Assembly (NCBI GenBank): GCA_016200265.1
Contig: JACQFE010000012.1
Location: 84,332 to 148,331 of the forward strand
Reading direction: 5' to 3'
DNA: 64,000 nt
Source: Planctomycetota bacterium
GTDB lineage: Bacteria > Planctomycetota > Phycisphaerae > UBA1845
A model generated the notes under the pieces. It was given only the letters and a program-made list of their open reading frames with translations. It made no database searches and was not told the DNA's origin. Numbering within the stretch: the stretch's first letter is position 1; every line of letters begins with the position of its first letter. Shown piece after piece: positions 53,846 through 62,090 of the stretch. Both the position numbers and the translations under genes were made by a program.

Positions 53846-53935
53846 CAGCGGTTTGCAACACCGCAGCGTTCAATTCGCAACTTCAGTTAGCGTCTGTGTT
53901 TGCATCAACAACGAAAACTGTCTTGCCGCATTGCT
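53846..53935 (+). repeat. Right copy of ~90-bp imperfect direct repeat
   Basis: See the left copy (26262-26350). The copy overlaps the last codons of the replication-initiator-like gene on the minus strand. Same orientation as the left copy; 27.6 kb apart. Confidence 0.6.
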
Positions 53936-55386
53936 GTGCCGAAAAGGCGATCTTGCTGAGCGCATTTTGCGGAATCAATTTCAGCCACGATTCCCATCAT
54001 CTCGCGACGACGTCCCTTGAGTTTCGAGTTCTCGACCTCAGCCTCTGCGCGAAGCCAGCGCTCCTCGGTCCAATCCGGCTCCTCACGACGAAGAAGGATT
54101 AGCGGCTGGATATCAAAGCGATGTTGTGCCATTAGACGTTTCAGTCCAACGACTATCTTCGCGTCTCTGGAGAATTTAGCCGCAATGAAACGCGATCCGT
54201 CGACCTGCAAGTCTCGTGGCACCAACTTCTCGAAGAAATGTCGCTGAAGCCTTACACGAGCTCGTTCCTCCTCGCCTTGGTTGATGTGGTGCCAGAGCTT
54301 GGCACGTGTGATTTGAAAAAAGAATCCGCAGGGATTCTGCTTGCCGAGCCGCATGGCGCGTTCCGCAGCACCCACGAACTTCAATCGATCGGCCTCGGTT
54401 CGCTTTACGAATCCGCGCTTCGCCGCTGCCTCGAACAACGCGAGCATCCGCGCCGTATCGCGCAAGTCATCCACAACCACGTTACTCAGCGATGGCCTTC
54501 CGGCTCTTGCTGATTCCATTTTGCAAAAACCAGACGCCCGGCCCGCTGGCAAGGCGGGTTTCTGGTTTTTGGATCCGTAGGAGTTCTCTTTAAGAATCAA
54601 GAGGGGTGATCGTTTGCATGCAGAAACCGCGATACGACGTGATCGTTCCTTGCCGGATTTCCTCCCTTGCAGGACGCCAGAGTTTGCAGGACGCCTCATC
54701 GAGTTGGCCTGCGACCAAACCGGATTGACCGCGCATCGTCCGCCGTATCGCTGGCGGTGCCACGCATCGGCCTTCAGCGGCGCCAGCCATCCGATGGACA
54801 TCAACTGCTTTCTGGCGATCTTGACGTTACGCTCATCCAGATCGAAAAGCCTTGCGACCCATGCCGCCGAACATGAACCTTCTGAGGAATATTCGCCGCC
54901 TCGGCGAAGATAGCAACAGCGAAGCAGGTGCCCGAGCATGGTCGCAGTCTGTACTTTTCGTGCGCCTCCGGCGACCGATCGAATCGTGCGTCGCGGTACC
55001 GGTACTTTCCGATTCACTTGTCCGAGATCCTCGACCATCACCCAGAATCCGGAAAGGTCATCGCATCGGATATCCCGCGGCGACTTCGCGAAATTGATTT
55101 CCTTTTCGGACCAATGAAGAAGGCCGGCTGCGTCCAGCCGTTTGAGTGCCGCACGCAGGCACTTCTCGCCTGTCCCACCGACCAAGACGCGAATTTCAGC
55201 TTCCAAGTACCGCGGCGGGACGCCACTTGTAGCGCCGCAGCGCCTCGCCACGGCCTCCTGGCAGGCGAACCATACGCGAACGTCGTACCAGCGGACGATC
55301 TTCGCTTTAAACGCAAAATAGACCCATAGAAGTTCATAGGCTCCGATGAGCCGGTACCCGCCATCGGGTTTGGTTCTTGTCGTCAT
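53905..55386 (-). CDS. Replication-initiator-like protein (planctomycete plasmid type)
   Basis: About 493 residues from ATG 55386 (AAGGA about 9 nt upstream). N-terminal part: GAYELLWVYFAFKAKIVRWY. Then helical, with tandem winged-helix-like motifs: ATMLGHLLRCCYLRRGGEYS and WVARLFDLDERNVKIARKQL, MSIGWLAPLKADAWHRQRYG. I recall this layout from planctomycete plasmid replication or regulatory proteins, but have no proof of initiation. It is next to a ParA locus, which fits. A palindromic element interrupts the frame at 54524-54571 (NQKPALPAGRASGF). The C-terminus ends inside the right direct repeat. Confidence 0.62.
   Translation of the reverse strand: MTTRTKPDGGYRLIGAYELLWVYFAFKAKIVRWYDVRVWFACQEAVARRCGATSGVPPRYLEAEIRVLVGGTGEKCLRAALKRLDAAGLLHWSEKEINFAKSPRDIRCDDLSGFWVMVEDLGQVNRKVPVPRRTIRSVAGGARKVQTATMLGHLLRCCYLRRGGEYSSEGSCSAAWVARLFDLDERNVKIARKQLMSIGWLAPLKADAWHRQRYGGRCAVNPVWSQANSMRRPANSGVLQGRKSGKERSRRIAVSACKRSPLLILKENSYGSKNQKPALPAGRASGFCKMESARAGRPSLSNVVVDDLRDTARMLALFEAAAKRGFVKRTEADRLKFVGAAERAMRLGKQNPCGFFFQITRAKLWHHINQGEEERARVRLQRHFFEKLVPRDLQVDGSRFIAAKFSRDAKIVVGLKRLMAQHRFDIQPLILLRREEPDWTEERWLRAEAEVENSKLKGRRREMMGIVAEIDSAKCAQQDRLFGTAMRQDSFRC
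54524..54571. repeat. Palindromic element inside the initiator-like reading frame
   Basis: CAAAAACCAGA (54524-54534) and TCTGGTTTTTG (54561-54571) form an 11-bp perfect inverted repeat around a second inner stem CCCGC/GCGGG. Its length is a multiple of three (48) and the frame stays open. Confidence 0.5.
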
Positions 55387-55958
55387 GCACACGTTCCTTC
55401 TGCGGACACTCGTGGTCCGCTCCTGAAGAGCGCGCATTGATGGCCTCGAACAAGAAAGCACCGTTCGCAACAAAATGCTTGACGACAAGCGTGAAGTGCG
55501 CTACGACGAACATGTTGGGTTTGTCTTGCGCAGATCTCCGCAGGGTTTGCGAATTTCAGGCACGGAGCGACGGTTCAGGTCGCTTCGTGCACCAGTTGTT
55601 TCCGTTCAGCCCATCACATCGCAGCTCCTCGATTGATTTGTTACTTCTGAACGCGCATGCCACATGCACGGCGTCCCATTCCATTCGATGCATCGCACGG
55701 TTGCGCCGAACCGACAAGAGGCTTTCTTCACGCAGCGTGAGCGCGCCCGCAGGCCGGCGTGCGGGAATCCCCTCACGAGTGCGTTCTTCCGGCATAGCTC
55801 GCACGAGCTTGTGGCAATCCGAAAAATAGGATTGCGAGGTCTCCTTAAGCGATCTATGCAAGAAGAAGCGGGCATGCGCGATTGCTCGCATTCGCGCACG
55901 CAGGAATGCGGGCACGGCCGCAGCCGCACACATTTACTTATGTTCGCAATGGACGGTC
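55387..55958. other. 572-base region upstream of the partition genes
   Basis: Divergent between the initiator-like gene and ParA. A minus-strand frame (55556-55933, 125 residues) has no RBS or domain and is not called. Likely holds promoters, possibly an origin; no iterons were seen. Confidence 0.4.
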
Positions 55959-56855
55959 ATGAATGAAAAATCCGCCGTCGTCATCGGCGTGGGCAATCAG
56001 AAGGGCGGCGTTGGAAAAACGTCGAACTGCATCCACATTGCCGCGGCGCTCGGAACGCGAGGGTTTCACTGTCTGATCATCGACCTTGATCCGGCGGCGG
56101 GGGCGACCAAGCATTTGGGCATTCCCGTCGATCGCTTCGCCGGAACGCTTGAACTTCTCACCACGAACGATTCCATCGAGAATCTCGCCGTTACAGAGTC
56201 CATGCCGGAAGGCGTGCACCTCGTGCCGTCACGCCCGCAACTTAGCGAGATCGATGTTCGACTTTCCAAATACGTGGACCGCACGCGGATTCTTGAACGA
56301 CCGATCGCCGAAGCACGCCGTAAGTATGATTTCATATTTCTGGACACGGGGCCTTCGGCGGCGTTTACCACCACCGTGGCCGCGTATTCAACGGCGGAGT
56401 GGTTCCTGCTCTCGGCGTTCCCGCATCCGCTTTCCTTGAGCGGGCTCAGCGAAGTGTTCAGCGACATTGCCGACGTGCGCCGCTATCGCAATCCGGACTT
56501 GGAGATCCTGGGGGTCGTGTTCACCAGCGTCGATCGGCGGGCGACGCGTCTGCACTCCCAGCTTGACGCCGCCGTGAGTGCCGCGTTGCCGGGAAGGCGG
56601 TTTGAGAACTCCATCTCCCAGGCGGTGATTCTGCCCGATGTGTCGGGAGTGGGGAAGACCCTTTTTCAGCTTTCCAATTGGCACTCCATCCCAACGGCTC
56701 AACAGTACCTCAGACTCTCCGTGGAATTGGAATGGCGAGTGAGGAATCGCGAAGCATTTCTGGCGGGGACACTCGGCACTATTGATTACGCCGCGCTGGG
56801 CCTGCACGATGAATTTGGCGCTTTGCGTTGTGAACTCCTTTCGGTGAACCAATAG
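55959..56855 (+). CDS. parA: ParA-family partition ATPase
   Basis: 298 residues. Deviant Walker A VIGVGNQKGGVGKTSNCIHI; Walker A' and B regions LIIDLDPAAGATKHLG and YDFIFLDTGPSAAFTTTV. Cargo-partition and plasmid ParAs share this. Also SLSGLSEVFSDIADVRRY and LEILGVVFTSVDRRATRLHS. No N-terminal HTH, so type Ib-like or chromosomal type. Start ATG 55959. A downstream gene 6 bases away may be its partner. Indicates a plasmid or integrative element origin. Confidence 0.9.
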   Translation: MNEKSAVVIGVGNQKGGVGKTSNCIHIAAALGTRGFHCLIIDLDPAAGATKHLGIPVDRFAGTLELLTTNDSIENLAVTESMPEGVHLVPSRPQLSEIDVRLSKYVDRTRILERPIAEARRKYDFIFLDTGPSAAFTTTVAAYSTAEWFLLSAFPHPLSLSGLSEVFSDIADVRRYRNPDLEILGVVFTSVDRRATRLHSQLDAAVSAALPGRRFENSISQAVILPDVSGVGKTLFQLSNWHSIPTAQQYLRLSVELEWRVRNREAFLAGTLGTIDYAALGLHDEFGALRCELLSVNQ

Positions 56856-56861
56856 GAACGC

Positions 56862-57386
56862 ATGGCCAAAGCGCTTCACGATTCTCAGCCTACCTCATCC
56901 GTCGCCCGGCTTCTGGACGCCGGCGCCGCGGCGCGGGCGGTGGCGCCGCATCCGTTGCACAATGAATCGGCGGCGGAAGCTCATCGACTCGTTGCGCCGT
57001 CGCCGGTCGAAGGCATCGGAATTGCTCTCACGGGGGAGACCCCGTGCATCAAGCGCGAGTTGGTGCTGACGCGATCGGCGGACGAAACGTTGACGCGGCT
57101 TGTCAATGTTTATCGCCAAGCCACCGCGACACGACTCACCACCAGCCACGTGGCGCGGGCGATGCTGAAGGCCGTGTCGCATTGCATGGAGCAACTTCAG
57201 CGGGAGGCCGGGAACATAGGAGCGATGAAACTTCCGTCGAATGCACGAGGAAGAGAGGGGGAACGGGATCGGTTTGAAGAGCGCATCGCCCATTTGTTCT
57301 TGAGTGGAATGTGTGCCGCGACAACCGTGGGGGATGAAGACCGGAACGCGGAGCTATTTGTTCGTGGGCGGGCCACGAAGCGATGA
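56862..57386 (+). CDS. Probable ParA partner (ParB/RHH-like) of unknown family
   Basis: 174 residues, ATG 56862 with AGGA 5 nt upstream, 6 bases after the parA stop. The central part RELVLTRSADETLTRLVNVY then RLTTSHVARAMLKAVSHCME has beta-strand plus two helices, like ribbon-helix-helix DNA-binding proteins. The N-terminus (about 60 residues) and the C-terminus (RGREGERDRFEERIAHLFLS) are less structured. In plasmid loci the gene following parA usually encodes the centromere-binding protein. That is the only basis for the partner assignment. Confidence 0.6.
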   Translation: MAKALHDSQPTSSVARLLDAGAAARAVAPHPLHNESAAEAHRLVAPSPVEGIGIALTGETPCIKRELVLTRSADETLTRLVNVYRQATATRLTTSHVARAMLKAVSHCMEQLQREAGNIGAMKLPSNARGREGERDRFEERIAHLFLSGMCAATTVGDEDRNAELFVRGRATKR

Positions 57387-57857
57387 ATTGCGCTTCGATT
57401 CACGTTCGTGGAGTGCAGAGCGATCAATGCCGCACTGGTGGGAGCCCTCCGGCTCAACGAACCTAACCGGCAGGGGAGGGGGAAGGCTTTCGCCACAGGC
57501 CGTCCGCGTCGGGTCCGGCACTGGGTGGAACCCGACGGCGAGACGGCCTTATACGGCTGGGAAAAAGTTCGCGAGGGACGCGGAGACGTTTGAGGGAAAG
57601 CAAGGGCCGCGCCACGCAAACGGCGCGTGGCACGCCCCTTGCACGGATAGCGTGAAGCGGCTGATCGCTCGCGTGCGGCTAGCCAGGTTCCCAAAACCCA
57701 CGATGACTCCGAGAAATGACTTTGCGTGTCGGTGCGTTGCGGATGCATTCGTGAGTGGGTTGAGTGCTGCGCCGCTGATGAGGGGAGATAGCATGGACGC
57801 AAGTAGCGCTCAACAGCAAACGAGACACCGTAAGCGGGGATTCTGTAGCTGCGTGCT
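57387..57857. other. 471-base gap between convergent genes with palindrome A
   Basis: No gene with RBS and domain. Palindrome A lies at 57600-57642. A long plus-strand frame (57304-57927) overlaps both flanking genes and is not called. Confidence 0.4.
57600..57642. repeat. Palindromic element A (43 bp)
   Basis: Left arm GCAAGGGCCGCGCCACGC, spacer AAACG, right arm GCGCGTGGCACGCCCCTTGC: an imperfect inverted repeat. Near-identical to element B (59104-59146). The right arm contains TGGCACGCCCCTTGC, which matches a sigma-54 -24/-12 site. Both elements sit between convergent genes, so a bidirectional terminator or a REP-like element is also possible. Confidence 0.5.
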
Positions 57858-58151
57858 CTACCGTCCGTCGGCGAGCTTTCGGCGAATTTCTCGAACTTCG
57901 TCTACCAGCGGATCGTCCGTGCGATAGGCGTCGTCACCCCAGCTTTCGACCACCTTCGCGGCAGCCTCTTTGCTGACGCACGCGAAAACCCCGCGACGTT
58001 CCGCGTAATCTCGCTCCACGCCCTTCAAATGATCAAACAGTCGGTCCACGTCATTCCCGAATTGGGCGCAGATTTCACGCCGAATGCCACGGATTTCGTC
58101 GATTAGCGGATCCACGTTCGCGGCTGAATCTCGTTGCTCCATTGTTCCCAT
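57858..58151 (-). CDS. Small antitoxin-like protein paired with a PIN domain gene
   Basis: About 97 residues from ATG 58151 (AGGA close upstream; ATG 58142 possible). Contains a DPLIDEIRGIRREICAQFGN segment, repeated near the end as DPLVDEVREIRRKL, separated by DRLFDHLKGVERDYAERRG. I recall DPxxDEIRxxRxE-type small proteins beside PIN toxins. Starts 4 bases after the stop of the PIN gene, so the pair is one transcript. No clear DNA-binding fold. Confidence 0.6.
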   Translation of the reverse strand: MGTMEQRDSAANVDPLIDEIRGIRREICAQFGNDVDRLFDHLKGVERDYAERRGVFACVSKEAAAKVVESWGDDAYRTDDPLVDEVREIRRKLADGR

Positions 58152-58155
58152 TGTC

Positions 58156-58635
58156 CTACTCGTCCTCCAGGATCCAATACGCATTCGGGGTTACGATTTC
58201 CGGTGCGACAAAGCCGACGCGGCGACAAACCTCACGCAGATGAACGACTTTGTTGCGATTCGCCAGATGCTTCACGTTCCAGGAAAGCACGGCATCCATC
58301 CGATGCACAGTCGCGATGGCCACGTGCATGGCGTCGCCCGACCCCTCCGGTCCGGGCATCGCTTTTTCGCGGACCAGAATCCTCGCCAGTCCCCTCACGT
58401 CCTCGTCGAGGGGTAACGACTCCGTCTCCACCGTAAGGGCGAGGGCTTCATCGCACTGTGGATAGGTGGGAGCAGAAAGCTCTTGCATCACTTCGCTGGA
58501 CACGAACACCTGGTGCAAGGCACGTTGCTGCACCCACCACCGCCGACTTTCATCACGGCGGGCAACGCTCTTCGCGTCCCGTCGCATGGAAACGCATGCA
58601 CTGAAGAAACTCGTCTCAAGATACACTCTGGCCAC
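58156..58635 (-). CDS. PIN-domain ribonuclease toxin (VapC-like)
   Basis: About 159 residues from GTG 58635, or GTG 58626, chosen because VYLETSFFSACVS is the typical PIN N-terminus (with E in place of the usual first D, as in many PINs). Further acidic residues are in SSEVMQELSAP and GSGDAMHVAIATVHRMDAVL, which includes the conserved GDAxHxAxA motif. NVKHLAN is present near the end. The longer frame to 58857 adds no PIN sequence. Likely tRNA- or mRNA-cleaving toxin with the small downstream protein as antitoxin. Confidence 0.75.
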   Translation of the reverse strand: MARVYLETSFFSACVSMRRDAKSVARRDESRRWWVQQRALHQVFVSSEVMQELSAPTYPQCDEALALTVETESLPLDEDVRGLARILVREKAMPGPEGSGDAMHVAIATVHRMDAVLSWNVKHLANRNKVVHLREVCRRVGFVAPEIVTPNAYWILEDE

Positions 58636-58750
58636 ACAACGAATTATAGCACATATCGTGACCTGGCGGACACCTGGATTTTGTGCGATAATTCGGGAAA
58701 GAAGCTCGTTGTAGTGGCTCGTGGTCGCCGACGAATCGAACCCGCCGTCT

Positions 58751-58957
58751 ATGACCAGCGTCGATATCAGAGAACCATCCATGCAGCCGGAACCAACCAA
58801 CGACGCCCTCCTCGAAAAACGACTTGACGATATCTGCGAGGATTTACGTGAGGCCATCGATAAGGAAGTCGAGGCACTCCGCCATGAGGGGTTTCCGATC
58901 TACGTAAGCGACAATGGCCAAGTCGTCGACCTTCAAGAAGTCGATTGCGAGAAGTAG
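58751..58957 (+). CDS. Small hypothetical protein
   Basis: About 68 residues; start uncertain (ATG 58751 or 58781). A helical segment LLEKRLDDICEDLREAIDKE then VEALRHEGFPIYVSDNGQVV is followed by an acidic end. I recall similar small proteins in planctomycete mobile DNA but no function. It is divergent from the PIN gene and convergent with the next gene. Confidence 0.4.
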   Translation: MTSVDIREPSMQPEPTNDALLEKRLDDICEDLREAIDKEVEALRHEGFPIYVSDNGQVVDLQEVDCEK

Positions 58958-59103
58958 GCGATCCGCCTGCGCCGCCGTTCGCCAAACTGCAAAGTCTGCA
59001 AGCGGTATCGCAAACCATCGATCACCGGCAAATCTGGTCCATGGCACTTTGATACGTATTTGCACGGCATGGAAAGACAACTGATGCGGAGTGCCGAGTA
59101 GGG

Positions 59104-59146
59104 GCAAGGTCCGTGCCACGCAAACGTCGTGTGGCACGTCTCTTGC
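59104..59146. repeat. Palindromic element B (43 bp)
   Basis: Left arm GCAAGGTCCGTGCCACGC, spacer AAACG, right arm TCGTGTGGCACGTCTCTTGC. Both arms contain a sigma-54-like -24/-12 sequence (TGGCACGTCTCTTGC rightward; TGGCACGGACCTTGC leftward). Similar to element A. Confidence 0.5.
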
Positions 59147-59177
59147 CCGGATTGCGCGCAGCTGCTAATCGAGATGC

Positions 59178-59525
59178 TCACGCCTGCTTCGCTTCGACGC
59201 TGATGTAAATTCGTTCCGGAGCGTGATCAAAATAACGAAAAAGCGCTGGGCAGAGCCAGCCTTGCATGTTGAGCTCCTCGCAGACGTACCAGTTGCCGCC
59301 GAATTCCTCGCTAAGCCGGCGAAGGCTGTACTGGTGTCCCGGAAACGGCGTTGGTGAAAAGAGCAAGCGAAACCCGTTCCCGGCGGCGGGAATCTCCGCG
59401 ACCATTCGATCAATGATCTCGTCCGCGCCCCACACGAACGGCTCCTGCCTCAGTCCGACCGACTCATCGTCGAAGACCCAAGTGTCTTGGTGGCGGTACG
59501 GAAAAATCACCATGATCGCATTCAT
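59178..59525 (-). CDS. Conserved hypothetical protein (DUF6717-like)
   Basis: 115 residues. Motifs IMVIFPYRHQDTWVFDDESV, FVWGADEIIDRMVAEIP, GFRLLFSPTPFPGHQYSLRR and FGGNWYVCEELNMQGWLCPA strongly resemble the widespread family I know as DUF6717, found in planctomycetes and others. No enzymatic motif. ATG 59525, or ATG 59513. Its function is unknown. Confidence 0.65.
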   Translation of the reverse strand: MNAIMVIFPYRHQDTWVFDDESVGLRQEPFVWGADEIIDRMVAEIPAAGNGFRLLFSPTPFPGHQYSLRRLSEEFGGNWYVCEELNMQGWLCPALFRYFDHAPERIYISVEAKQA

Positions 59526-59558
59526 TGGGTTCGACGAATCTTCTTTAGACCACGCATT

Positions 59559-60239
59559 TTACCAAAGACCTTTCAGCCAGCGGCGGATTCGTGCATGAAG
59601 TCTCTGGTCCGCTGCGATTGGTACTGTCGTGTCAATAAATCGCGACTCACAGATACCAGTATGTTCCCGCTCTCTTTCGTGGGGTGGACGATCGTATGGA
59701 ATTCCGCTCGACTCATCTCTTGGCGGCGGAACTTCAACGCCGCATCCGCCGCACCAATCGCCTTTGGCCTTGCTCCACGGAGTCCGGCAGATTCGACAGG
59801 TTGAAGAATCGGGACTCCACTCTTCTTCGAAATCGCTCTTGGTGAAAGGAATGACGCCGGTCAGGAGCCACTCACGAAATTTGGCGATGTTCTCGCGGGT
59901 GAGCGGAACGTTGATCTCCGGCGCGTTCCAACATGCAAGAATCTTGCCAATCAACGGCTCTTCGCCCGGCTTCTTAGGCCAACTCTCGAACTCGAATCCA
60001 AGCGTGTCCAATTCGCAGGGCCGGAGGGCGTGGTTCAGCACATCGTCACACAGTTTGATGAGATGTCGCACCTCCACCGCGATCTTGCACGAGTCCAGAA
60101 GGTCGCCGTCTCCGGAGTGGAATCGCGTGCCAAGAACATTACCGACCCAGTATTGCTCGCGGCACTCCCAAAGGTCGCGCTGCAGAACCAAGGAGCTGAC
60201 GCGGTCGAGCAGATATTCGCGAATGACGCTGATGTTCAT
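59559..60239 (-). CDS. Hypothetical protein with C-terminal zinc-ribbon
   Basis: 226 residues from ATG 60239 (GGAG 7 nt upstream). N-terminal helical region (SVIREYLLDRVSSLVLQRDL). A four-Cys cluster near the end reads CRICRTPWSKAKGDWCGGC, a likely zinc-binding site. Family not recognised; resembles small hypothetical proteins in mobile elements. A longer plus-strand frame over the same bases was rejected. Confidence 0.5.
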   Translation of the reverse strand: MNISVIREYLLDRVSSLVLQRDLWECREQYWVGNVLGTRFHSGDGDLLDSCKIAVEVRHLIKLCDDVLNHALRPCELDTLGFEFESWPKKPGEEPLIGKILACWNAPEINVPLTRENIAKFREWLLTGVIPFTKSDFEEEWSPDSSTCRICRTPWSKAKGDWCGGCGVEVPPPRDESSGIPYDRPPHEREREHTGICESRFIDTTVPIAADQRLHARIRRWLKGLW

Positions 60240-60385
60240 ACCCCGCTCCAACATCTTTCTCTTCACGGCACGACGGCGTTGGCCGTGCGATGGGCTGGCC
60301 AAGGGCGAAGATTTTACAAAGCAGGCTCTCTTGCGCGGTTTTACCTGGTTCTTCCGTTCCCCGCGAAAGCACGGGAATTCTTTGC

Positions 60386-60801
60386 TCAGTCCGGTAGGAG
60401 CCGCAGGGACTTGCCGTTACTCAACCGATAGATGGAAAAATCCCGTCGGTCCAAAGTGAAAATAGCGTCGGCGCCATTTCGTTCCGCAAGGTAGACCAAC
60501 CCCGCGTCCGCTACGTCGACGCCCGCAGAAGCATATCGTTTCAGAAATTGCCTCAGCCATTCCGCCGATTCTTCGCCAAGTTCCGCGATGCGAAGCTCCT
60601 TGGTGGCCACCATGCGAAGGAGTTCGTCGACGGCGGCGCCCACGCGCCGAGCAAGTGAGAGGCTTCGGTGATGACAGGCCAACACGTGATCGGGGGGCGG
60701 GTAAGTGTGCGTAGCTGGACCACGCACTTCTCATGATGTGAATCTTTCTCGTAAAGAATGGCAACCAGAGGGCCGGTATCGATGAGGACCGGCTCAGTCA
60801 A
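60386..60801 (-). pseudogene. Frameshifted PIN-domain toxin
   Basis: The first part (PVLIDTGPLVAILYEKDSHH, then CWPVITEASHLLG) and the second part (RRVGAAVDELLRMVATKELR, VADAGLVYLAERNGADAIFT, LDRRDFSIYRL) are both typical of VapC PIN toxins, but lie in different frames. The break is near 60645-60655, between the LLG and RRVG codons. TTG 60801 overlaps the antitoxin stop. Either an inactivated toxin or a sequencing error. Confidence 0.72.
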
Positions 60802-61096
60802 CGCCAAATCCTTCCATGAGCGCAAGGTTCGTGCTCAGGTCAGTGGGTGACTGCTCGTCTCCCTTCACGCAGCCGATGAATCGCAGCCGATTCCATCGGT
60901 CATAAAGCGTTTCTTGGCAGCCTTGGCGTAGGTCAGGATCATGCCCGCCGTTGTGAGCCGCCTCGTATTCCTCGAAAGCCTTGCGCACCACGTCATTCGG
61001 TGTGCTCTTGCTGGCCTGAGCGTACGATTCGATGCGCTGCTCAAGGTCGGCGTCCAATGAGAGTTTGTTTTTGCCGTGCATCCGCTGCTGCTCCAT
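60794..61096 (-). CDS. Ribbon-helix-helix antitoxin (VapB/CopG-like)
   Basis: 100 residues; ATG 61096 with GAGGGG upstream. N-terminal RHH: KNKLSLDADLEQRIESYAQ, then ASKSTPNDVVRKAFEEYEAA. C-terminal tail about 50 residues. Upstream of, and overlapping, the PIN toxin gene, the normal TA order. With the toxin frameshifted, it may be an orphan. Confidence 0.75.
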   Translation of the reverse strand: MEQQRMHGKNKLSLDADLEQRIESYAQASKSTPNDVVRKAFEEYEAAHNGGHDPDLRQGCQETLYDRWNRLRFIGCVKGDEQSPTDLSTNLALMEGFGVD

Positions 61097-61323
61097 AAGG
61101 CCCCTCGTTTCACCAATTATAACTCACCCGCGCAGTGCAGGTCAAAGCGTTTTTCGTCCATGTTTCGACGTGACTTGGTTCACGACGCTACTTGACGATT
61201 CGCCGTGGAACGGGCGTCGCTCCCAGTGCGGGATGAACTGCATGGGTCACATCCAAAGCTGAGGTCCCCATAACAAATTTAAGTCAGGTGAGTGGCCATA
61301 GGTTCAAGAAAGGAGAACAGCTT

Positions 61324-61572
61324 ATGACCACGGAAAAGCAGCGACCGGCGCATGAGATCAAGCTCGGACGCATCAAGGCCACGATCTGGCACAACGAGAC
61401 CGAGGGCGGAAGCTCGCGGCACAACGTGCAGATTCGACGGCTGTACCGGGATGACCAGAAAGGAGAATGGAAAACATCCGAATCGTTTGGCCGCGACGAC
61501 CTTCTGCTTGTAGCGGAAGCGGCGCGGCAGGCAGCGGTTTGGATCCATCAACGAGCGCAGGACGAGGTTTAA
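61324..61572 (+). CDS. Small beta-rich hypothetical protein, copy 1
   Basis: 82 residues; ATG 61324 with AAGGAG upstream. Pattern: KLGRIKATIWHNETEGGSS, NVQIRRLYRDDQKGEWKTSE, SFGRDDLLLVAEAARQAAVW. I recall this from planctomycete plasmid DNA. It is similar in layout to the gene at 61776 (see finding). Function unknown; small nucleic-acid-binding or regulatory protein possible. Confidence 0.7.
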   Translation: MTTEKQRPAHEIKLGRIKATIWHNETEGGSSRHNVQIRRLYRDDQKGEWKTSESFGRDDLLLVAEAARQAAVWIHQRAQDEV

Positions 61573-61669
61573 CGGGCGGCGTTCACGGCAACCGACCGCA
61601 TACGGAATGGAATTGGGCCACCACCTGGCCTCTTTTGCATCGGGGTCCATGGGCGTGGACAGAAGCCGT

Positions 61670-61753
61670 TCACACCTGATGCACCGTGATGCCTGTAGTG
61701 AGAAACAAAAAGAAAACTCACACCTGATGCATCATGATGCCTGTTGTGAAAAA
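61670..61753 (+). repeat. Tandem 36-bp direct repeats, 48-bp period
   Basis: Copies at 61670-61705 and 61718-61753, each beginning TCACACCTGATGCA and containing GATGCCTGT, with an imperfect dyad (TCACA...TGTGA in copy 2). They lie just before the RBS of the next gene and could be an operator. Confidence 0.5.
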
Positions 61754-61775
61754 TGAAAAAAGGAGAAAGAAAACT

Positions 61776-62090
61776 ATGAGCAACAAACCAGTCAAGACGT
61801 TCCGCGACGGAGCCATCGGGCTTTCTGTCTGGGAACGTCAAGGAAAGAAAGGAGTGTTCTACGACTTCACGCTGAGCCGGTCGTACAAGGGCGGCGAGAA
61901 CGGAAGTGCTTACGCGTCGACATTTCGTGAAGACAACGCGGAAGCTGTCATTCGCGTGGTCAGCGAGGCCGCGGCGTGGATTCGCGAACGAGCGGCACAG
62001 AACGGCAAGCTGGAGGGAACGAAGGCGGAACCGGCAACGCAAGAGGCAAACAGTGATGAACCAATGCCGAACAATCGGGCCGTGGCGTGA
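61776..62090 (+). CDS. Small beta-rich hypothetical protein, copy 2
   Basis: 104 residues; ATG 61776 with AAGGAG about 10 nt upstream. VKTFRDGAIGLSVWERQGKK, then FYDFTLSRSYKGGENGSAYA and STFREDNAEAVIRVVSEAAA. Same layout as the protein at 61324: two strands, a Trp, a basic hairpin and a C-terminal helix ending in A/I-W-I. Acidic C-terminus. Function unknown. Confidence 0.68.
   Translation: MSNKPVKTFRDGAIGLSVWERQGKKGVFYDFTLSRSYKGGENGSAYASTFREDNAEAVIRVVSEAAAWIRERAAQNGKLEGTKAEPATQEANSDEPMPNNRAVA

Noticed and set aside
26262..53935. The 90-bp repeats as integron attC sites
   Set aside because: They have small dyads and AAC/GTT-like pairs, but no clear RYYYAAC/GTTRRRY core sites, and the island lacks an integron integrase.
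55556..55933. 125-codon minus-strand frame upstream of parA
   Set aside because: No RBS and no domain; might be real but not supported.
57304..57927. 207-codon plus-strand frame
   Set aside because: Overlaps the ParA-partner gene and the antitoxin-like gene; no RBS, sequence low-complexity; palindrome A lies in it.
57628..59146. Palindromes A and B as working sigma-54 promoters
   Set aside because: Transcription from them would run antisense into convergent genes; likely an incidental match within a conserved palindrome, though kept as a finding.
59629..60459. 276-codon plus-strand frame
   Set aside because: Opposite the zinc-ribbon hypothetical gene, which has an RBS and a Cys cluster; no recognisable features in this frame.
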